NCBI RefSeq assembly: GCF_014639255.1
Contig: NZ_BMFV01000020.1
Location: 1-64,000, forward strand
Reading direction: 5' to 3'
Length of the DNA stretch: 64,000 bases
Source: Pullulanibacillus pueri
GTDB taxonomy: Bacteria > Bacillota > Bacilli > Bacillales > Sporolactobacillaceae
The notes beneath the pieces were generated by a model. That model was given only the letters and a program-made list of their open reading frames with translations. It did not search any database and was not told where the DNA came from. A program made the translations under genes and the position numbers. Below, one piece after another: positions 58,308 through 64,000 of this stretch (its first letter is position 1; each line of letters opens with the position of its first letter).

Positions 58308-59159
58308 TTACACGCGCTTGAGTGCGATGGCTTCGCGAATGCGTTCGAGACCATCTAAGGTTTCATCCTTGCGCTTCATGGCAACGCCGACATACAAGAC
58401 ATCGATGACGGCGAGCTGAATGAGGCGGGAGGTGAGGGCTTCGGAGCGATAGAGCGTTTCGGTTGATTTCGTATGCAGGGCGAGATCGGCCACCTTTGTA
58501 ATAGGTGAGCGAGCATTTTGCGTCAGCGCGATGGTATAGGCTCCTTGCTGTTTAGCAAGGTCAAGCGCTTGCAAAATATCCTTATTGCTCCCGCTGTGGG
58601 AGATCCCGAAGGCAACAGATTGCGGTCCCAACATGACTGCAGAGGAAATTTGCATATGGCTGTCTTGGAAAGCCTGGCATTGGAGGCCTGTCCGAATAAA
58701 TTTATGGACAGCGTCTTGAGCAATGGTTGCTGAGCCACCAGAACCGTAGAACTGCACTCGATCAGCCTGTGCGAGTCGGGTCATCGCTGTTTCTAGAATA
58801 TAATCGTCATAGAGGAAAAGTGTATCTTGCAGCCCTTGGATATGGGCATGGAACACTTTCGTCATGAGCGTCGAGGCCGAATCTTCTTCATCAATTTCTT
58901 GATAGATATTTTCAATGGGTTTGACGACATCGCGAGCTAAGGCAATTTTAAAGCCCTGATAGCCACCGAACCCGATGCGCTTACATAACCGGAAAATGGT
59001 AGCCTCAGCTACACCGACCTGCTCCGCCAGCTCCGTAATCGATTGGTGCACGACCTTATCTGGATGTTCGAGTATATAAAGTGCAACGAGCTTTTCCTTT
59101 TTGGAAAGCTGAGAAACGATGGCTTCCAGTCGGATGATAGTGCCTTCATGCTGTTCCAT
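58308..59159 (-). CDS. RpiR-family transcriptional regulator
   Basis: 283 residues. N-terminal HTH_6 domain (about 1-77) with LSKKEKLVALYILEHPD and VGVAEATIFRLCKRIGFGGYQGFK (key EATIFRLCKRIGFGGYQGFK). C-terminal SIS sugar-phosphate isomerase fold (about 125-250) with RVQFYGSGGSATIAQDA and FGISHSGSNKDILQ. AAGGGGGATC precedes the ATG. Next to gntK-gnd-gntP it is probably their regulator, sensing 6-phosphogluconate or a similar sugar phosphate; this replaces the GntR repressor of the Bacillus gnt operon. Confidence 0.9.
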   Translation of the reverse strand: MEQHEGTIIRLEAIVSQLSKKEKLVALYILEHPDKVVHQSITELAEQVGVAEATIFRLCKRIGFGGYQGFKIALARDVVKPIENIYQEIDEEDSASTLMTKVFHAHIQGLQDTLFLYDDYILETAMTRLAQADRVQFYGSGGSATIAQDAVHKFIRTGLQCQAFQDSHMQISSAVMLGPQSVAFGISHSGSNKDILQALDLAKQQGAYTIALTQNARSPITKVADLALHTKSTETLYRSEALTSRLIQLAVIDVLYVGVAMKRKDETLDGLERIREAIALKRV

Positions 59160-59209
59160 CGCGATCCCCCTTACAAGTTTTCGTTACCTCTATCATATAA
59201 GACGACTGT

Positions 59210-59225
59210 ATGAAAGCGCAACCCA
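59210..59225. promoter_or_regulatory. Candidate cre overlapping the RpiR gene promoter
   Basis: ATGAAAGCGCAACCCA matches the cre consensus with one mismatch. On the minus strand it overlaps TTGCGC (-35 candidate), followed at about 16 bases by TATATGAT (-10 candidate), which would suit catabolite repression. Confidence 0.4.
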
Positions 59226-59418
59226 TTGTCATGAACTTACATTTAGGGAATCAAAAAAATCAGTCACATAAAAAACGACATTTGGAAGCTGACTTTTTTC
59301 AACCCAAATCCACGCGATACGATTCCAATCGACATTTATAGATCAAACCCCACTCGAATTCCCTTGAATATCTATTTTTCTATTTTAAAAGCCGAAACCT
59401 TCCATAGCTTCCCGCCAA

Positions 59419-59460
59419 AAAAGCAAAAAAAATACCTAAATGCACAAAGGCATTTAGGCC
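59419..59460 (-). terminator. Terminator-like hairpin, leftward
   Basis: On the minus strand GGCCTAAATGC pairs with GCATTTAGGT around CTTTGT, followed by ATTTTTTTTGC. It lies about 300 bp after the SARP-fusion gene stop. The 59461-59762 stretch between them is AT-rich with no gene seen, so a long 3' UTR or an unseen small RNA is possible. Confidence 0.65.
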
Positions 59461-59762
59461 ATTACATAGTGAATCATTGTGTAAGAAATAGAGGATTGAA
59501 CAACGATTCATAAACTTGTCGGTTCCTTTAGCAACGATCATTCAATGACCATGCGAAAATCATCGAATGACTCTTGATGTTAAAGGAGAAGTCACATATA
59601 TAAAGTATTACATTGTGAGATGAGTTCACTATAGCATCTACTGCGTTACAGAATCGTTACAATTTCATTGCAGAATAAAACATAAAATCTACCTCATCGG
59701 TGATAAACAGCACCATGTCAATAGTTTTGAGACATAAAATTTATTAAAATGAAATATTTTAA

Positions 59763-61298
59763 TTACCCGATCGGCGGTGAGAAATGCTTCGCCGGTCGAT
59801 AACCGCCCTTAATCTCCTCAATTCGATCATCACAATAACCTTCATACGGTTCAACGGTGACGCCCTCGATTAAGAGTAAAATGGCACTCTCGTCATCACC
59901 GGCCTCATGGTACGCATCAGAGAGATCGACCATAAAGTGCCCCAATTGATTCTCAATTCGACTTTTCAGCGAGGTGATCCACGGTGCTTCGAACCCGGGC
60001 ATAAAGGTATCGCGATACTGGCGAATCAGCTGAATGAGTGTTTCCAGCTGGCGCTCGGCGGGCAGGTCCTCGAAATCATCAATCGATTTGAGATAATTGT
60101 TTAAATCCGAGTTGACAGGCAAATCAAGGTGGACAAACTGGCGATCAGCGACGAGACCATCGGCCAAATAAGGATCACCATGCGCGATGAGAATGTGTTT
60201 AAGATGGTTAATCATCACCCGCAAGTAGCTTTTCGCTTTGTCGACAGGCGTTTCTGGAAGTAAGGCCACGATGATTTCCTCGCGTGTCACGCGATGCTTC
60301 AGCATTAGAAAAAGGAAAAGTTCTTTCGCAAACCGTTGATTCCACTTGCCTCTAATTTCCTTCTTGCGCCATTGAATGGAGAAGGTATTGATGACCTTCA
60401 CATGTAATGTCGCCTCTTCACGTTCAGCCAATTGGCCTTTTTCAAAAATACTATTAATCTTATTCTGCAAATACTCGTGACTCTTAGAAAAATAGAGACG
60501 GTCCCGTTCTTGAATAAAGGTAACTAGGCTCTTAGCCACATAGTCGGGCTCATCCATAAAGGCCGCATTCGAGGCATTCGGAATAATCCGTAATCGACTC
60601 TTTTCCAAAAAATTAGAATAAACCGCCGTGTAATTCACAGGGAAGACGGGGTCAAGCTCGCCGCCCATGACTAAGGTGGGAAGCTTAATATTTCGCAAGT
60701 CAGTCATAAAACTATCTGTACTTCGAAAGGATAGCCCCACACCATCGATATACATGCGTTCATCGACCATGCGGAAGGCCGTCTCTAAAATGTGGCGCTT
60801 GGCCGGGGTCATTTGGTGGACAACATTCAATGCCATATGATGCGCAAACTCTGAACGTTTATGAACGAGCAAGTCCAAGCGCTGATCATATTCATATTTA
60901 TAAAGATCCTCTGGAAAATAGAGTGGGGTTGACATGAGTGTCAGTGACTTCAAGCGTTTCCCCCTGGCGACAGCAGCCTTGATTGCAATAATCCCACCAA
61001 TGCCGTGACCAAAAAGATGACAAGAAGACACCTCCAAGAAATCAAGCAAGTCAAAGAGCTCCTCATAGAATAATGGCCATGAAATCGAATCATGGGTCAT
61101 TCCGCTTTGCCCATGGCCACAGAGATCGTATGTAATTAAACGGTAGCGCGTATCCAGACGATCCATCAGTGATTGCCAAATGGCACTGGAATAGCCTAAG
61201 CCATGAATAAAGACAATCGTTTCTGGCTGTTCTCCATAGCCTTCTCTTACACTGTAAAAAAGGTCATAGTGTCCTTGGTTGCGTTCAAAGATTGCCAT
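59763..61298 (-). CDS. Pseudo alpha/beta-hydrolase fused to a SARP/BTAD-like regulatory module
   Basis: 511 residues. Residues 1-270 have the alpha/beta-hydrolase fold: oxyanion strand ETIVFIHGLGYSSAIW, DLCGHGQSG, nucleophile elbow G97-H98-G99-I100-G101, and the late acid in VMGGELDPVFPV. The nucleophile Ser is Gly99, and the usual His region reads PNASNAAFMDEP, with no His. Residues about 300-395 look like an OmpR/SARP winged helix (KVINTFSIQWRKKEI, KELFLFLMLKHRVTREEIIVALLP, with AKSYLRVMINHLKHIL). Residues about 400-500 are helical, BTAD-like (YRDTFMPGFEAPWI, ESAILLLIEGVTVEPY). Probably a ligand-sensing transcription factor divergent from the exopolysaccharide genes. Confidence 0.8.
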   Translation of the reverse strand: MAIFERNQGHYDLFYSVREGYGEQPETIVFIHGLGYSSAIWQSLMDRLDTRYRLITYDLCGHGQSGMTHDSISWPLFYEELFDLLDFLEVSSCHLFGHGIGGIIAIKAAVARGKRLKSLTLMSTPLYFPEDLYKYEYDQRLDLLVHKRSEFAHHMALNVVHQMTPAKRHILETAFRMVDERMYIDGVGLSFRSTDSFMTDLRNIKLPTLVMGGELDPVFPVNYTAVYSNFLEKSRLRIIPNASNAAFMDEPDYVAKSLVTFIQERDRLYFSKSHEYLQNKINSIFEKGQLAEREEATLHVKVINTFSIQWRKKEIRGKWNQRFAKELFLFLMLKHRVTREEIIVALLPETPVDKAKSYLRVMINHLKHILIAHGDPYLADGLVADRQFVHLDLPVNSDLNNYLKSIDDFEDLPAERQLETLIQLIRQYRDTFMPGFEAPWITSLKSRIENQLGHFMVDLSDAYHEAGDDESAILLLIEGVTVEPYEGYCDDRIEEIKGGYRPAKHFSPPIG

Positions 61299-61588
61299 GC
61301 TATACCTCCAAAATCTTTAAGAAATCCTTATGTAACAAAGCGAGGGGCTAAAGTCCTTTATTACTGGTAAAAAATACGAAAAATTTGTCGTAAAATATGA
61401 GGTTTAAAAAGTAAGAATTTTATGTTCATTTCTAGGCTCAAGTGATATAGTTATAGGGAGTTCCTAAAAGTAAGTACTCACTTTATTGATGGATCAAGGG
61501 GTTTTCTTAATGGGAAACTGAAAAGACACACAAAGAGCCTTGTTTCCTCAAATTATTCTACACTATTATTCCCCACATTTCACCAATA

Positions 61589-61618
61589 GTGTAACGATGG
61601 TGTAATGGTTAATATGGT
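61589..61618 (+). promoter_or_regulatory. SARP-box-like direct repeats with -10
   Basis: GTGTAA at 61589-61594 and again at 61600-61605, start-to-start 11 bp, then seven bases, then TATGGT (61613-61618) as a possible -10. SARP activators bind direct repeats at 11-bp steps with the last repeat about 8 bp before the -10. Lies in the 446-bp divergent region (61299-61744), which holds nothing else I can assign. Confidence 0.4.
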
Positions 61619-61744
61619 ACATTTGGACTACTTGAAATGAGTCAAAAATAAAAAATTGTATAAAAATTGGACTCGCCATATCTGGAGAATAATGTGGAGG
61701 TAGGGCTCGACTATTGTCATCTTATCTGAATGGGGGTTGAAGGG

Positions 61745-62011
61745 ATGGAGCAATTCTCTTTCTTTCTAGAATACGATGGAAGAAAGACCATGACTGCAGC
61801 AAATCATCCTCCTATCGACCAAATTACTGCCCTGCAAATCAGACAGGCAGTCGATAAATTTTGTCGAAAACGAGGGTATAAAATCTCGAACGTCGAAAGT
61901 TTGGATGAGGGTGATTATAGAGCCTTCCTATATAAGAAGGCTCTATTTAAGAAGGATAAGGAATTGATCTTTTACATACGACAGGATTCCCGCCAGAATA
62001 CTGAAGTATAG
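61745..62011 (+). CDS. Hypothetical protein at the head of the exopolysaccharide locus
   Basis: 88 residues, charged, mixed alpha/beta, no membrane segment. Features include FFLEYDGRKTMTAANHP, ALQIRQAVDKFCRKRGYKI and ELIFYIRQDSRQNTEV. I do not recognise a family. GGGGG at 61731-61735 fits ATG 61745 rather than 61730. It lies 172 bp before the Wzz-type gene with a promoter in between, so it could be a separate transcript controlled by the divergent SARP-like regulator. Confidence 0.6.
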   Translation: MEQFSFFLEYDGRKTMTAANHPPIDQITALQIRQAVDKFCRKRGYKISNVESLDEGDYRAFLYKKALFKKDKELIFYIRQDSRQNTEV

Positions 62012-62134
62012 TAGAACTACTTAATATATCGACAGCATCTGCTAAAAGGTTTAGTGGTTCTCTTATTTTTCTAATAGTTTGACAGAATCGTCTCTGGTTC
62101 TCCAAAATATACCGCGCCTTTTTGTCAAGTGATA

Positions 62135-62143
62135 TGCTATAAT
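62135..62143 (+). promoter_or_regulatory. Extended -10 promoter of the exopolysaccharide operon
   Basis: TGCTATAAT (62135-62143): an extended -10 with a perfect TATAAT, about 40 bp before the Wzz-type gene. The -35 is weak. Confidence 0.5.
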
Positions 62144-62183
62144 AGCGAAAGTTATCAGCTTATGAGTATATGGAGGTACAAGA

Positions 62184-62918
62184 ATGGAAGAGACGATCAG
62201 TTTAAGAGAAATATTCCAAACATTGCGCAAGCGTCTTGTTATGATCATTATTATAACTCTCGCAGCGACGGCAGTGAGTGCATTGGTGACTTATTTGTTC
62301 ATTACACCGAAGTATGAGGCCTCAACGCAGATCCTTGTCAATCAATCGAGTAAGGACAGTCAATCTTTGTATCAAAATAATCAAATCGATACAAATATCA
62401 AGTTGATCAATACCTACACTGACATTATTAAGAGTCCAAGTATTCTTGATGAGGTTGTCAATAAATTTAACATTTCTGAAGCAGATATTAAAAATAGCCT
62501 CAATGTCAGTAATGGCCAGGACTCTCAAGTGTTCACACTGTCCTTACAAAATACCGATCCAGCGTTAGCGGTAAAAATTGTCAATGACGTCGCCAATGTC
62601 TTTAAAAATAAGGTGCAAACCTTGATGGATGTTGACAATGTCTCGATCTTATCCAAGGCGAACTTATCCGATCACCCTTCACCCGTGAGCCCCAATCCAA
62701 AGTTAAATATGGCGATTGCTTTTGTTGTGGGACTTATGATATCAGTGGGACTCGCTTTCCTATTCGAATTCTTAGACAACACCATCAAAACGGAAGCAGA
62801 TATCGAAAAAGCACTCGAATTGCCGGTGCTTGGTGCGGTGGTTTCTATGGAAGAATCGGACGTCCGTTCAGCAAAGAAGGCTTCCCAGAAGGTAAGGAGT
62901 GGTTCGATTGAAGCGTAG
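62184..62918 (+). CDS. Wzz-type polysaccharide chain-length/kinase modulator (YwqC/EpsA-like)
   Basis: 244 residues with two membrane helices (about 20-42 and 177-197) flanking an extracellular region: the polysaccharide co-polymerase layout without the C-terminal kinase. N-terminal SLREIFQTLRKRL; second helix preceded by PVSPNPKLNMAIAF, the conserved proline-rich motif; C-terminal cytoplasmic tail that activates the partner BY-kinase. TATGGAGG precedes the ATG. The gene overlaps the kinase gene by 11 bases. Order matches both epsAB and ywqCDE; the following PHP phosphatase favours the latter type. Confidence 0.92.
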   Translation: MEETISLREIFQTLRKRLVMIIIITLAATAVSALVTYLFITPKYEASTQILVNQSSKDSQSLYQNNQIDTNIKLINTYTDIIKSPSILDEVVNKFNISEADIKNSLNVSNGQDSQVFTLSLQNTDPALAVKIVNDVANVFKNKVQTLMDVDNVSILSKANLSDHPSPVSPNPKLNMAIAFVVGLMISVGLAFLFEFLDNTIKTEADIEKALELPVLGAVVSMEESDVRSAKKASQKVRSGSIEA

Positions 62919-63609
62919 TAAGAAGAGACAAGCGCTGAATGATCTCAAACAGCGAAGCCTCATTACACACAATAACCCAAAATCACCGATTTCAGAACAA
63001 TTCCGGACAATTCGGACGAACATCGATTTCTCACTCGCCGATCGTGACATTCGCACCCTTGCCATCACCTCATCAGGACCTGCAGAAGGAAAATCGACAA
63101 TAACAGCAAATCTTGCCGTGGTCATGGCCCAACAAGGCAAGCGCGTCCTCTTAGTAGATGCCGACCTTCGGAAGCCCACTGTCCACTACACGTTTCGCAT
63201 GAACAACACCACAGGCTTGACCAATCTTTTAACAAAACAAATGAAGGTTTCAGAAGTCATTCATAAAACCGACGTTGAAAATCTCTATGTACTTCCAAGT
63301 GGCCCCATTCCGCCTAATCCGGCTGAATTGCTTGGCTCTCGCAACATGTACGATACTCTGCAAGAGCTCAACACGGTTTTTGACATGGTGATTTTTGATA
63401 CACCACCTGTACTAGCGGTCACCGACGCCCAAGTGTTAGCCACAATATGTGATGGGACCTTGCTTGTCATCTCCAGCGGATCGACAGAAATCGACGCGGC
63501 GAAGGAAGCCAAGGCTTTACTGGAAAAGTCGAAGGCACGACTGCTCGGGGCAGTACTCAATCGCAAGCCAACCAAACGGAATAATTATTACTATTATTAC
63601 GGGGGATAA
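62908..63609 (+). CDS. Bacterial tyrosine kinase (BY-kinase, CpsD/YwqD-like)
   Basis: 233 residues. Walker A SSGPAEGKSTITANLA (about 52-67), Walker A' VLLVDADLRKPTVHYTF, Walker B VIFDTPPVLAVTDA, and the C-terminal tyrosine cluster NNYYYYYGG that is autophosphorylated. Tyrosine phosphorylation cycles control capsule or exopolysaccharide output. AAGGA touches GTG 62899 but is nine bases from TTG 62908, so I use the TTG start. Works with the membrane modulator just upstream. Confidence 0.94.
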   Translation: MKRSKKRQALNDLKQRSLITHNNPKSPISEQFRTIRTNIDFSLADRDIRTLAITSSGPAEGKSTITANLAVVMAQQGKRVLLVDADLRKPTVHYTFRMNNTTGLTNLLTKQMKVSEVIHKTDVENLYVLPSGPIPPNPAELLGSRNMYDTLQELNTVFDMVIFDTPPVLAVTDAQVLATICDGTLLVISSGSTEIDAAKEAKALLEKSKARLLGAVLNRKPTKRNNYYYYYGG

Positions 63610-63771
63610 CAGGGTGCACAAGTCTATGAATCGCCGTTTCATAGACTTGCTCACTGTTACCACCATGACTAAAGTTACATGACCTAAAGACTCATCTTCA
63701 CTATAATAAAATAATAGTCAAATGCTGCTGAAATGAGTCGAGAATACAGGTGATCGGAAAGGAACTTAAGC

Positions 63772-64000
63772 ATGATCGATTTACATTGTCATATCTTGCC
63801 GGGAATTGACGACGGCGCTCAAACGGAATACGATGCATTGGATATGGCCTGTGCCGCTGTGGAAAATGGCATCACGAAAATTGTCGCCACCCCACATCAT
63901 AAAAATGGCGCCTATGAAAATCCTAAAGCTCAGATTTTGAAATACGTTGAGGTCTTGAATGAACTCTTAGGCAGTCAAGGGATTCCATTAGAAATCCTCC
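63772..64000 (+). CDS. PHP-family tyrosine-protein phosphatase (CpsB/YwqE-like), 5' part
   Basis: Starts at ATG 63772 behind GGAAAGGAAC and stays open to the window end (76 codons visible). N-terminal MIDLHCHILPGIDDGAQTEY carries the metal-binding HxH of the PHP fold, and KIVATPHHKNGAY the next histidine pair. These manganese-dependent phosphatases dephosphorylate the adjacent BY-kinase. The full protein is normally about 250 residues, so roughly the first third is present. Third gene of the modulator-kinase-phosphatase set. Confidence 0.92.
   Translation, partial: MIDLHCHILPGIDDGAQTEYDALDMACAAVENGITKIVATPHHKNGAYENPKAQILKYVEVLNELLGSQGIPLEIL

Noticed and set aside
58168..58419. 83-codon plus-strand frame overlapping the RpiR gene end
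   Set aside because: Half of it is antisense to a well-supported coding region, and it has no ribosome-binding site or recognisable domain.

Overview
The window is chromosome of an endospore-forming, flagellated Bacillota of the order Bacillales. Evidence: spoIIR, spoIID, spoIIQ and spoIIID, an Mbl cell-shape protein, flhO/flhP, Gram-positive ribosome-binding sites, an S-box riboswitch and CcpA-like cre sites. Gene order follows the Bacillus subtilis prfA-to-fabZ backbone closely (prfA, prmC, spoIIR, ywlB, ywlC, ywlD/mntP, ywlE, ywlG, glyA, upp, atp operon, ywzB, ywmB, murAA, spoIID, spoIIQ, spoIIID, mbl, flhO, flhP, fabZ). Sequence divergence and the unusual intergenic repeats point to a relative outside Bacillus proper, possibly Sporolactobacillaceae-like; that placement is inference.

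Layout. 1-5.7 kb: translation termination (prfA-prmC), the sporulation signal spoIIR, a GNAT protein and the tRNA t6A gene ywlC behind DnaA boxes. 5.8-11.2 kb: mntP, the arginine phosphatase ywlE, ywlG, SAM-riboswitch-controlled metI, glyA. 11.2-13.3 kb: a leftward YtrA-type GntR/ABC operon. 13.7-22.0 kb: upp and the ATP synthase operon (atpZ-atpI-BEFHAGDC). 22-28 kb: ywzB, ywmB, murAA, spoIID, spoIIQ. 28-42 kb is an accessory block between spoIIQ and spoIIID: a DUF3231 protein, an Lrp regulator (ywrC), a five-gene peptide ABC transporter, a gamma-glutamyltransferase (ywrD), a split chromate transporter (ywrB/ywrA), a 51-bp tandem array and a lipoprotein. 42-49 kb: spoIIID, mbl, flhO, flhP, an EpuA-type membrane protein, fabZ and a SulP transporter. 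49-53 kb: asnO behind a second DnaA-box cluster, a 48-residue unlisted small protein, an IS200/IS605-like end relic and rbsK. 53-59.2 kb: a leftward gluconate operon (gntK-gnd-gntP) with a separate RpiR-type regulator. 59.7-64 kb: a regulator that fuses a catalytically dead alpha/beta-hydrolase fold to a SARP/BTAD-like module, divergent from the start of an exopolysaccharide tyrosine-kinase cluster (Wzz-type modulator, BY-kinase, PHP phosphatase cut by the window end).

The main unexplained content is intergenic. A long interspersed element (up to about 430 bp, five full or partial copies, all in one orientation) ends in a terminator-like hairpin. Seven degenerate arrays of short CACAAAA-containing units sit between transcription units. 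One 51-bp satellite has 14 units. The most interesting protein is the pseudo-hydrolase/SARP fusion beside the exopolysaccharide genes, with a SARP-box-like pair of direct repeats in the divergent intergenic region. Many starts were moved inward from the longest frame because the Shine-Dalgarno sequence fixes a later ATG, GTG or TTG.
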